Source: Phoronis ovalis | Lineage: Eukaryota > Phoronida > Phoronidae | Assembly (NCBI GenBank): GCA_028565635.1 | Contig: JAOXYB010049769.1 | Location: 1-11,852 of the forward strand | DNA: 11,852 nt | Direction of reading: 5' to 3' | Part shown: piece by piece, positions 1 through 8,714 of the stretch | How positions within the stretch are numbered: position 1 is the first letter of the stretch | Layout of the letters: each line of letters begins with the position of its first letter | Made by a program: the position numbers and the translations under genes | Notes under the pieces: generated by a model | What the model was told of the DNA's origin: nothing | Databases searched by the model: none | What the model saw: only the letters and a program-made list of their open reading frames with translations

Positions 1-157
1 AAAGTATACAATCCAAATCCAAATTTTTTTGGTCCGCCTCACACCCCTACCAAAAAATACCTTGAGTACCCCCCCCCGGGGGCACTGCTTAACTAGCTCA
101 TTAATGTGTAAGTGTAAGTGTAAGTGTTTAGTCAAGTCAAGCATTGCCTAATTCAAC
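1..157 (+). other. 5' flank and presumed 5' UTR of the CARD-RING gene
   Basis: No gene was seen. It contains a C9G5 tract at 69-82 followed by CACTGC, and three tandem TGTAAG units at 107-124. The C/G tract plus CACT resembles the edge of the repeat at 4308, so the upstream side may be repeat-derived. No convincing TATA element was found, and the transcription start cannot be placed. An upstream non-coding exon is possible. Confidence 0.5.
107..127 (+). repeat. Tandem TGTAAG x3 just upstream of the start codon
   Basis: TGTAAG is repeated three times, followed by a partial TGT. Each register contains GTAAGT or GTAAGTG, which match the 5' splice-site consensus. If transcribed, this would be a cluster of potential donors about 35-50 bp before the ATG, but it may be only a small microsatellite. 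Confidence 0.7.
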
Positions 158-316
158 ATGGCTGAGTTAAGACATAAAGAAATTCTGCAGCAATTCCGCA
201 AAGATTTGGTAGAACATATTGATGTTCCAGTTATAATAGATCACCTGATACAAACTAAGATTGTACCCATACCACTGAAAGATGAGATTATGTCACATGC
301 AACAAGGCAAACACAG
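158..316 (+). CDS. Exon 1: first half of the CARD
   Basis: Fifty-three codons starting MAELRHKEILQQF and ending ATRQTQ, in phase 0. The amphipathic pattern (ILQQFRKDLV, then VIIDHLIQ, then PLKDEIMS) fits the first three or so helices of a CARD of the CRADD/caspase-2 type. The donor CAG|GTAAGC at 317 is close to consensus. The start is supported by A at -3, G at +4 and an in-frame TAA three codons upstream. This exon is below 60 codons and is recognised by its splice site and by how it joins exon 2. Confidence 0.85.
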
Positions 317-2823
317 GTAAGCTGGTAAATATAACGGGTCAGTTTTGGGGTTAAGATGGCTAGATCCGTTCACGACAAGTTATTCATACAAGTTTTGGGC
401 AGTTTAATGAAAAAATAGACTAATAAAAATATACATTTTTGGAAAAAGTATCAATTTAATAATATAGAAAAATTACTTAACCTATCTGTCACATGCTTAT
501 ATAATAAGCAGGGAGGCCATTTTGGGTAAAAACTCACATTTTTCAAAATGTACAGTTAAAAAAATATAAGTACCAAAATCCCTGTGCATGGATACAAAGC
601 TGAAACTTAATTAGCCAAAATTAATTTTTCCCAGAACGGGTCTATAGCCACGTTAATTTGTATAATTGCCCCTATGCTCTAAGAATAGTTTGACTGTACA
701 AAAAATAGAGTAGTTTCAACTAAATTTTTTTGGCATTTTGCGCTTTACTTTTGTGTAAATAGTCGCCATGTTGTAGGTACAAGCACTGTTAGATTTACTA
801 CCCAGAAGAGGACAGTCTGCATTTGGAGAATTCTGTAAGGCACTGAGAAAGGATTATCATTGGTTGGCAGAGAAGCTAGAAACCGCAGACAATAGTGTTG
901 CTACTAATAATATCCATGCCTGTGATGCTACAACAGGTATATCAAATATTCTATTATATTATTTTATTTCAGAAAAAGAACGTTTGTAATGCATACAAAT
1001 TGTGGTTTTGAAAAACTACCTAACCCTAACTCTACATATTAAGTTATTTAAACAGGAATAACATGAAATATAATCACTAACCAGATTAAAATCTAGTTTT
1101 AAAATTAAATGTAAAAGTGTAATAAAACAGAATATACTTGTAAAAGTCAAAAATAGTCATTCTGCAACTTCACAACCTAGATGTGCAAGTTTATACGACT
1201 TTCAAATCACCATGTGAATCCGCGAAGGATCCATTATAATTTTTCAGCTTTTTTAGTGATCCATTATAACTTTATGATCCATTATAGGTTTCTTATGAAC
1301 TAACATGTGATGCAATTTAATGAATCTGATTGAGTAAGAGACACAGATGGTCTAATATAGAATGTTTACCATACTTACAGATTTTAAATTTTTTGTACCT
1401 TAGTACATATTTCATTATGCACACATTTTTCATCCTGTTTTAGATCTCAATCCAACGTTCATGTGCCAGAGGTGTTCTGTCAACTATGACAATGATCAAC
1501 ACCAACCAAAACTGTTACCTTGTAACCATGGTTACTGCCAGGAATGCATCAAAACCTTGGCAGGAGACAAGCATCTCGAATGTCCAGAGTGTAGGCAAAT
1601 ACTGGAGATAACACAAGAAATAGAATCACTCCCAACAAATAAGTTTGTTTTTCAATCTCAAGAATTTATAAGGAAGACCCAACGTGAGAAAGAAATAGGT
1701 GCTGTGAGTGAAATAGTAACAGTATCACCACACCCAAAACCTGGGCCACAAATAGAAATACAGATTTCACTATCAATTCCACAGAATGATTTGAATGTTT
1801 TGTTAACCTCACCAGATGGAGACACAGTGCATGTACCAGTAAAGAATGTAAGAAATAACCGCTACAAAGCGCTATACAGGGCTAAAGCTGTTGGCATGCA
1901 TCATGTGCGAGTGATGACAGGTGATGATATAGTATTTTCTGGTGGAAAATACGATTTTAATGTTTTCAGTAACAATCCAGTGTGGAAATTAGGAACCCGA
2001 GGTTCAACTCCTGGTCAGTTTGATACACCACGAGATTTAGCGACAGATGATGAAGGAAACGTTTATGTATCTATCTGATGGCGCGAACTGTCGAGTAGTA
2101 AAAATAAATTCATCAGGGCGTTATGTTAGCCATTTTGAATTAGAAGATAAGGTGGGTGGTAAAAATGATTGTATAGATGGAATTGCCATAGATAGTAACC
2201 AAAAACAGATTATTTGTTCAAAGGGCTATCTAGATGATAACAATAAACTTTGTAGTGCTTTTATACACATATACAGCATGAATGGCAAATTGCTGCAAGG
2301 AATTCACAAGGTAATGAACAAATCTGCGTGCCTTGCTGTTAACAGCAAAGGCCAAATTATTGTTTCGGATTTGGAAGAACATGCTTTGTTTATATGTACA
2401 AGAAAGGGTGATGAAATTGAATGGAAACAAATAGGACAGCAAGGCTCTGGTCCTGGAGAGTTCAACTCACCCTACAATATTGCAATAGGGCCTAAAGATG
2501 ATATCTTAGTAAGTGACGCAGGCAACAAGCGTGTGCAAATTTTAAATGAAAATGGCGAATTTAAATACCTTATTGGAGGGCTTGGCGACGAAATGCATAA
2601 ATTTGGAGATCCTTCTGGTATAATTGTTGACGAAGAAAACAATATATTAATCGCAGACTATAAAAGAAATATTATTCAGATATTTGCATATTCTGGAGAG
2701 TTTATATCTTCCATTGGTAGTGAAAGTGATAAGCTTGACTGTCCTTTGGGATTGGTAGCATCCAGCAGTGGACATGTGGTTGATACTTGGCATCACTGTA
2801 TTAAGAAATATCAGTATAAATAA
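158..2823 (+). CDS. CARD-RING-filamin-NHL protein (TRIM-NHL-like), frameshifted in exon 3
   Basis: Three exons, 158-316, 777-936 and 1444-2823, join in one frame and would encode about 564 residues if a 4-bp duplication at 2068-2076 is discounted. As written, translation stops at TGA 2076-2078 after 317 codons. Domains in the full reading are a CARD (about 1-90), a C3HC4 RING (114-156), a filamin-type domain (about 199-282) and six NHL blades (about 299-564). RING-filamin-NHL order is that of TRIM2/TRIM3/TRIM71-type E3 ubiquitin ligases, but no B-box or long coiled coil follows the RING, and a CARD precedes it. The likely role, by inference, is a cytoplasmic ubiquitin ligase in which the CARD recruits a signalling partner and the NHL propeller binds substrate or RNA. 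The ATG at 158 has A at -3, G at +4, and an in-frame TAA at 149-151. It may be a functional gene with a sequencing error, a null allele, or a young pseudogene. Confidence 0.85.
317..776 (+). other. Intron 1 (460 bp, phase 0)
   Basis: Bounded by a strong GTAAGC donor and a TTGTAG acceptor whose pyrimidine tract is weak. The interior is A+T-rich with several long T and A runs. No coding signature, RNA gene or clear repeat was seen on either strand. Confidence 0.8.
777..936 (+). CDS. Exon 2: second half of the CARD
   Basis: Fifty-three codons plus one base. The stretch LLDLLPRRGQSAFGEF, followed by CKALRK and WLAEKLE, matches the conserved helix 4-5 pattern of CARDs such as CRADD and caspase-2 (LLxxLPxRGxxAFxxF, then an L/aliphatic-rich last helix). 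The last codons are a polar linker. The donor ACAG|GTATAT at 937 leaves one base, which joins AT at 1444 to make Asp107 and continues in frame into the RING exon. The split within the CARD sits at a phase-0 junction. Confidence 0.87.
937..1443 (+). other. Intron 2 (507 bp, phase 1)
   Basis: The donor is GTATAT, and the acceptor is a good pyrimidine-rich TTTTCATCCTGTTTTAG ending at 1443. The interior is A+T-rich and contains three copies of GATCCATTATA at 1228, 1258 and 1276. No exon-like reading frame was seen inside it. Confidence 0.8.
1228..1287 (+). repeat. Three spaced copies of GATCCATTATA(A/G) in intron 2
   Basis: GATCCATTATAA occurs at 1228-1239 and 1258-1269, and GATCCATTATAG at 1276-1287, all in the same orientation, 30 and 18 bp apart. 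The intervening bases are T-rich and unrelated to each other. This is a short degenerate direct repeat of unknown significance. It could be decayed satellite-like sequence. Confidence 0.7.
1444..2823 (+). CDS. Exon 3: RING, filamin and NHL domains, with internal frameshift
   Basis: This large terminal exon carries most of the protein. The RING has the C3HC4 spacing: CQRC, 15 residues, CNH, GY, CQEC, 11 residues, CPEC (residues 114-156). A TRIM-like SLPTNKFVF linker follows, with no second zinc site. The filamin domain is marked by NVLLTSPDGDTVHVPV, NRYKALYRAKAVGMHHVRV and the closing GGKYDFNV. NHL blades then follow with typical phrases such as FNSPYNIAIGPKDDILVSDA and GNKRVQILNENGEF. Blades 2 and 3 are divergent, and blade 6 (from about residue 536) looks two residues short just before DTWHH. 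The frame changes from that of 1461 to that of 2047 at the duplication at 2068-2076, and the terminal stop is TAA 2821-2823. Confidence 0.88.
2068..2076 (+). other. 4-bp tandem duplication causing a +1 frame change and premature TGA
   Basis: The bases read TATCTATCT. Removing one TATC unit restores an uninterrupted NHL blade reading through GNVYVS into DGANCRVVKI. With both copies, the reading ends at TGA 2076-2078. Microduplications of 4 bp arise by polymerase slippage and also occur as assembly or sequencing errors. The frame is open and domain-like on both sides, so the lesion is single and probably recent. Confidence 0.88.
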
Positions 2824-3112
2824 AATACGAAATGATACACACAAGTTGAAACAGATTTAAAATGATCATTCGAATACTCCAAATGTTATAAATTCAACAT
2901 ATTGAGCACCACCACCAACTTGACAGTAAAGCAAAAGAATTGGAAGGCTTTATAAGGAGCATCAAACTAATTCATATGAATTAAATTAATATTTAGATCA
3001 CTCAACAGCTACAAAAGTGGATTTATCATGTAAATATATCTTATTGAACTGTCTTGAATTAAAGGGACACTTTTAGTGATGACCATAATAAAATGTCATA
3101 CCTAAAAATAAA
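2824..3112 (+). other. Presumed 3' UTR of the CARD-RING gene with candidate poly(A) signals
   Basis: AATAAA occurs at 2819-2824 (overlapping the stop), 3087-3092 and 3107-3112. The second or third would give a 3' UTR of roughly 270-310 nt and is the more plausible. This rests on the hexamers alone, and A-rich DNA produces them by chance. Confidence 0.4.
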
Positions 3113-4300
3113 AAAACACTCCTTTTCATGATTTTAGAAAAAAAACATGCATTACGCACTGACTGCTTGAAAAAGATACCCCTTTAAGCGGAAATTTATT
3201 GGCCTCTCCCTCAGGCCAAAAGTATGGAAGCAAGCAGGTGGTTAATTTCCACTGCATTATATTTATGGTGTAAGTATAATATATTTCTGATAAAAACAAA
3301 TACAAATAAAACATACTACAAAGTAAAAGAGATCTATTTTGACAGCTTGAGCCACTAATGAAAGATTGAAAAAAGATAATGTAAAATAACAATTAAAGAT
3401 TCTAAGACATTTGTTTATCCCCTGTGTACCCATCTGTCGGATCTAGGATAGTCCTTAAAGCGCAAATTAAGGTTTGTTTCCAAAGGGGTCCTTTGCATAG
3501 GTAAACATACAATTTAATACAGAGGGGTGTATGCTAAGATAAATAGCTGCAGGAGTCCGGGAAAAACCACTGCTGTCACAAAGAATTTATGACAATTGGC
3601 TTACAGTAGTAACATGCAATGAACCAAGTCCTGGATATACACAGGACACGACCCTATTATATGGCTTGCCTAGGCCTGTGGTATGTTAAAAGCTGTTGAA
3701 GTTTTTGAACCAAATAAAACAAAAAATTGATGTTCTTGTGCACTAGGTGAGTCTCAGAAATTTTTTTGGTTGAAATATTTTAAGAGGGCTGTGAGCCTAT
3801 GCCTCAGGCTTGGTCAATGGTAGTTGTATTAACCACATATTTTCCTGCGTAAACGTTGTAGTTGCAACCATAGTGTTTATGCAGGAAACACTGCAGCAAA
3901 AAACCTGAGACAATTTTTACCTTAATTCTTAAAATATTTTGCTAATCTATGAAACAATTTTTATTAAAATACATATAAAACTCAAGCAGAACACATGATC
4001 TTTTGATCAATTTTTTTCATGAAACATGCTTCACATGAAATTCGGGAACGAGATTAAAAATGGCTGAATTTGAATGAAGGATGAGCTAAATTTTTTTCAC
4101 ATGGGTTATAAAACCTTACTTCTAAAACAGGTACGATTGCGAAATTTTTATTGAAAACGAGTTCAGATAACTAATAAAAAGTTTCATAACAAAATATTTA
4201 TGTACTGATTTATGGGGATTTATCAGTCTGTCATCACAAAATACGTGAAAATGTGCGCAGAAAATATATCTACGCAGAATTCCGATCTTTTTATATAGGT
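3113..4300. other. Intergenic, no gene recognised
   Basis: Both strands are broken by frequent stops. A minus-strand frame near 3126-3392 has a hydrophobic, low-complexity translation and no recognisable domain. The segments at about 3140-3220 and 3420-3620 are less A+T-rich than their surroundings and may be fragments of dispersed repeats. A hairpin-forming inverted repeat lies at 3841-3888. Confidence 0.5.
3841..3888. repeat. 14-bp-arm inverted repeat (hairpin)
   Basis: The left arm TTTCCTGCGTAAAC at 3841-3854 pairs with GTTTATGCAGGAAA at 3875-3888 with one mismatch. The 20-bp loop itself contains the palindrome GTTGCAAC at 3861-3868. It could be a cruciform, the core of a small foldback element, or chance. 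No target-site duplication was identified. Confidence 0.7.
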
Positions 4301-4307
4301 CCTACTA

Positions 4308-4625
4308 CCGGGGGGCACTTGGCCAATTTATGGTACAGGTGAGGTCCAGGCCTCAAACCCAATACTCGTTGCAAGCCAGCTGTGGCAAAAAAAGACGCTG
4401 TTGTCCGAAAAGATAGCTAAAAACATATCCCACTGGCAAAAAAGATAACATAACCCTTTAGCAAACCCATTGCAAAAAAAACTTCTTTATAAGCAAACAT
4501 GATTTTCAGGAATCGCTGTTAGCAGTTAGCTAAAAATATACCCGTTGCAAGCAGCACCGTGAATACATACCCCATAGGGGGCAAGTATGTATAAGGGGTA
4601 TATAACCACTTTGGATGGCAGTGCC
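4308..4625. mobile_element. Internally repetitive, probably dispersed non-coding element
   Basis: It begins near CCGGGGGGCACTT and ends near GGCAGTGCC, so GGCACT and AGTGCC form a 6-bp inverted pair at the edges. Inside, a phrase of about 28 bp recurs: AG(A/T)TAGCTAAAAA, then a CCC core, then GCAA, at 4411-4439 and 4524-4550. Shorter relatives (CCCATTGCAA at 4467, GGCAAAAAA(A)GA at 4384 and 4435) also occur. A hairpin of ACATAC and GTATGT lies at 4565-4590. There is no coding capacity. This looks like a short non-autonomous element or satellite-derived repeat. The family is not recognised and the boundaries are approximate. Confidence 0.5.
4565..4590. repeat. Hairpin inside the repeat element
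   Basis: ACATACCCC and the following GGGG, then GTATGT, form an imperfect inverted repeat. The six outer bases (4565-4570 and 4585-4590) pair perfectly, and three inner C:G pairs follow at 4571-4573 and 4577-4579. It is G/C-rich at its centre, unlike the surrounding DNA. Confidence 0.6.
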
Positions 4626-4680
4626 TACTGCAGCCTTAACGCCGATTAGGGTTTATACATTTAATTAAGATTGAAAGTTA

Positions 4681-4751
4681 CTGCGGCTAGGTCAGTGGTT
4701 ACAGTACCTGTTAAAGATAGATCACACTGGAGGCGATATGGATAGTCAATC
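4681..4751 (+). mobile_element. Faint tRNA-like promoter head, possible SINE remnant
   Basis: TAGGTCAGTGG at 4688-4698 differs at one position from the RNA polymerase III A-box pattern TRGCNNAGTGG. GGATAGTCAATC at 4740-4751 is a weak relative of the B-box GGTTCGANTCC, about 41 bp further on, which is tRNA-like spacing. The D-arm and anticodon arm do not pair well, so this is not a functional tRNA. A decayed tRNA-derived SINE head is the best guess. Chance cannot be excluded. Confidence 0.28.
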
Positions 4752-6030
4752 ATATTTATTTAAAAATATAACAACGCTTTCTCGCGAGCTGACCTTAGTC
4801 ATCTAGGATTAGCAATCTTGAGCAATGAACACCAGTCCAAAGAACGATCAATTACCAATCAAAATATGAAGACATACCTACAGATTTAATTTACAATTCG
4901 CCTGTTCTTCTAGCTCCCAAACCGGGCTCCCAAACTACTTCTTACAACATGCCTACAACGTATTCGCTATTTTAGAACATTTTTGAACAGCTATGATCAT
5001 GAAACAGCATGAGTAAATTACCAATAAATAAAAAGTAGTTGTGCCAAAACTTTTTATCATGGTCGTCGCCATTTTGAAATGATTGTTCAGGTGAGATAAC
5101 CATACCAAAGCCAGTTTCTGCTCGGGTTTCTGTTCCATCTAGACCTCTAAAAAAAGTTTGTTTGTCTCCATCTCAATATCTTTTTCTTTTGTGAAATAAA
5201 GTAAAAACCACTAGATCTAATTCTTAAAATCTACTGCAAAAAATATTAAATTAATTAGCATATTGATAGATATCGGCACGGGGTCCCGTGCACGAGGTCT
5301 CTATGAAGCTGATAACAGAGAGCACTTCAAGAAACCAAATGTATGGTTTTAACTTTTTTCCTTAAAATTTTAAAGTAATTTCTTCCTCCATTCCAGCTCC
5401 AAAATATTAATGGCAGTGTTTATCAACAGTACTGTAAACAAAAACATATAATTAGCTGCGCAAACGTATTATTGTCAGTGCACTCTACTTGAATCCTCCT
5501 GGTGGCACTTTAATACAGTATGCATGTCGTACAATGAATTATATAAGCATGAAGTTGCAAGTATTACTAAACTTTAAAATTCTAGTGTTTTCATGTAAAA
5601 AATAAAAAAGTGTTGTTTTTGTGTTTATAATAGCAAATGCACAGAATGGTGGAAACAGTGCTGTCACCGCGTACTACTAAAATTGTGTCCATAAAGCTGC
5701 ATAGTTTGCCGGCCAAATCAGGTTTATTTTTAACAATTTCATTTATCATAATTAACCATTCATTAATTAAATAATTAAACAATAATTAGCTTCAGACAAA
5801 TAGCTAGTCCAATAGACTTGAAATTTGGTACCGTTATACATTTCATCATAACTAGAAAGGAAAAAATGTTGTTTTTTTATCTTCGTCAAAACTCTGGAAC
5901 ACAGGTCAATAACTAGAGCATACCAACGTATTTGAGTATAACAATAATGCAAGCAAACGAGTACGTTATTGTGATTTGACGGCACAAGTGTATTACAGTT
6001 TTTACATGTGTATACAGACATACATTGCAG
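4752..6030. other. Intergenic, no gene recognised
   Basis: A+T-rich sequence. Minus-strand frames of 61-89 codons at about 4953-5138, 5591-5782 and 5767-6036 lack recognisable domains, splice-site context or good start codons. Nothing else can be supported here. Confidence 0.5.
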
Positions 6031-6038
6031 TGTCATAG

Positions 6039-6074
6039 TTGTTTGAGTTAATGCTGTTGTTTGAGTTAATGCTG
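6039..6074 (+). repeat. 18-bp tandem duplication
   Basis: TTGTTTGAGTTAATGCTG occurs twice back to back with no mismatch (6039-6056 and 6057-6074), followed by TTTGA resembling the start of a third unit. Perfect identity suggests a recent duplication. This is a minisatellite-like site likely to vary between individuals. Confidence 0.9.
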
Positions 6075-8700
6075 TTTGAAGCAGTCTGCTGTGAGATTAG
6101 GTAAGTTATTCAACTATTAGTATAAAGGAGTAACTAAGATCATTTTCCAAAGGCCAAGTTTTTGCTACGTATGTAGTCCTAAGAGCATTGATGTACATGC
6201 AGGTTTATGCAAACATAACCTTTAGAGTCCTAAATACATTGAATTAGGAACGCACGCACGTCTAGCAAAATCTTCAGATAGTTGAAGGTGGCTGGTTATG
6301 GAAGAGGGGGAAGAAGAAGACATTTAAGCACGTATATGGATCATATATTTCAATATTGTTGGATGCTACGGTAATGGGTATAGGGGTAGGTTTTGTTATA
6401 CTGATATCTGGTACCCATAGTTTTAGCTGATAAACAAAAGGTTAACATCCAGAATCAACGGACATATTTACTTAATACTAATTGTACTCACGAGATCATT
6501 AGTCCACTATGACTGGACCTTGGTGAATCTTGCGCAATCAGAGGAACGTGCTTAAACTAAGTCACTGAGCATTATGTCCAGGGATACTACATGCTGGGCT
6601 TCCAAAACTAATTAAAGGTAATCATTATTATCTGAGGGGCGACCTGGCCAGGACACCCCACGGACACTTGAAAACCTTGAAACTGGTTTAAGCTATTTCA
6701 CCTGATGTGCAAGGGTCAATTTCACGAAAATATATAAACTTTATATTTAATTAAATAAATCAGTCTGAATTGCAATCTTACAACCTGTGTTGTGTTTTAG
6801 TTAATTCTACAGCATAACAGTTTCACGACTCTTATGACGTGTGGCTATTTTAAGTGCATCTAAAGCCCGGATCTAAAGTCTAAAAATTAAATATTAACGC
6901 ATCGCAATATTAGGCTTAATATACGATAAATTTCGAGAAACCCATCCCCATGCAGGATGGTGTCTTAAAAAAACCAAGACAGTGTTTCCCCCGTTTCCCC
7001 ACAGAGGTGCTGCGAAATCGTTTTTCGACATTTTGGAAGAAATAGGTTAAATATTTTTTATGTTAATGCATGTTTGTTAAACATTTTATAGCCTTTACCA
7101 TGTCACTCGCTGTTTTAGCTAAATGATCACGTGTACCAAGTGAGCACCAATTCAACTGATTTTTAAAACATTGTTGGAATATATAATGCAATGCGTAAAG
7201 TCACAATGAACTCTTTTATTACTTTAATGCTTTAAAACATTATGTTATAATTCTAAATAAAAGTTACACATGTACAATCCATATTGATGCTTAGTAGACG
7301 GATGGGCTCAATACAAATGGTTTTGCTGAAAAACCTCAAACCCGCCGAACTTTGTCCGTTTCACCATAAAGGCTATATAGTATCAGTCACAGGAGGCGAA
7401 CGTAATAATTAATGTATATGTTACATATCAATTAATATAGACACATCCAAATTTTATATAAAATAAATTAATTAATAATAAACATTGAGCAGATCTATAA
7501 ATTAATAAATAATGCAAAAATTCAAAATAATGCAGACTCAGAAAACTCATCCAGACTGGTCATGATGTGGCCCTTTTATTCTCGGACACAGCCAACGCGC
7601 AACCTTAGACCCCTATGTGCATGGTAGACCTGCTCATGTTTATGTACTGTTATTCGGTAGAAGGCTTTTTTAAGATGTTTTCTCCAATTCCATATCTTAA
7701 AAACCTTAATATATATAGGGACATCGCTTTAAGTCAGAAATAGAGGCCACAATAAAGGTTATTTTTGATTTTGACCGAGATCACTTCCAATATGGCCGAT
7801 TGGTGGCCATGTTTGTTCCAAAAATGATACCTATATAGTTCGAAAGATGAAATGTTGCCTGGACGATTTCAATGTGGACTTATGAAGGTCATAAGGTGGG
7901 TGGGTGTTATAGGCTAGTAGGTATTTTAGAATAATCCTGAAACGTGGGTCAAACTCCCATCCAACATATTTTCACACGTTTAAGCTGTTTTTGTCAACTA
8001 TCAAAAATAAACAGTTTTATTAGTTTATTTTTTTTATTAAATTTGTAAACATATATTATATAATGCCATGCTAACTGTATAAATATAAATTATATAAATG
8101 ATTTAAAATTCAATTTAATTTTTGACAGATGCATAATATTATATTATATCATACCAACTGTTCACGATTCATGCGTACATACCAGACCTGAGAAACCTTA
8201 ACCTCAACACTCCACCTCTAATACAAGAGTACCGGTCATGCAAGGCGAGTTAATAATGTGCTATTGATTGAAATGATAATGTTATACATAATTTATCAGT
8301 TTATTTAAAAAATATATATATATAATATTTATATAATATACTTCTAAAGATATAACCGGATGCAAACTAGTACTTGCTGAGTGCATAACTAACTTTTAAG
8401 CTACATTAAATCTCAACTTAGTTATATAATACTTCCATAACCACATTAAAAGCATAATACTTTCATAATAAAATAATGTTAAACCGAGATAAGCCTTTCT
8501 CTCTGCGAGATCCATCGTCGCCTACCACGTCTATTCTATTCGATGATGACTCCATATTTTTGTAAGCTGCAATTTGATTGGTGTCAAGACTTTTGTGACA
8601 CTTTATATAGAAATAAAGGGATTATCGTTCTTCTGCTTTTCGAGATAATAAACAAAATTGACTATGGTTAAGCCCAGACGTTAGTTGCGAAGGTACGGAA
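6075..8700. other. Intergenic, no gene recognised
   Basis: There is no reading frame of note on either strand. It contains very A+T-rich patches at about 7400-7520, 8020-8160 and 8280-8345, the last including a run of seven or so AT dinucleotides from 8312. The less A+T-rich stretches around 6640-6720, 6940-7020 and 7560-7640 may be repeat fragments. The segment at about 7730-7920 (with GGCC-containing motifs) has the look of dispersed repeat DNA, but I cannot name a family. Confidence 0.5.
7408..7436. repeat. 29-bp A+T-rich near-perfect palindrome
   Basis: ATTAAT, two bases, ATATGT, a central T, then ACATAT, two bases and ATTAAT. Only the two-base spacers (GT and CA) fail to pair. In DNA this A+T-rich such palindromes arise fairly often. 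A role as a protein-binding site is possible but unsupported. Confidence 0.7.
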
Positions 8701-8714
8701 CACTAACGGATGGA

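Noticed and set aside
69-82. C9G5 tract as a CpG-island promoter core
   Set aside because: It is a homopolymer pair with a single CpG at the junction, similar to repeat edges elsewhere in the window.
2047-2080. Separate downstream NHL-only gene starting at ATG 2047
   Set aside because: The first ten residues are out of frame with the blade they overlap, and the domain continues perfectly from the upstream frame. A single frameshifted gene explains it better.
3126-3392. 88-codon minus-strand frame
   Set aside because: Hydrophobic, low-complexity translation with no domain, weak start and no splice context. It lies in repeat-like DNA downstream of the CARD-RING gene.
4681-4751. Functional tRNA gene
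   Set aside because: The A-box is close, but the D-stem and anticodon stem do not pair and the B-box is degraded.
5767-6036. 89-codon minus-strand frame containing several Cys residues
   Set aside because: Cysteine spacing fits no zinc-binding or secreted-peptide pattern, there is no signal peptide, and the composition follows the A+T-rich background.
8312-8324. AT microsatellite as a notable feature
   Set aside because: Only about seven units, embedded in A+T-rich sequence where such runs are common.
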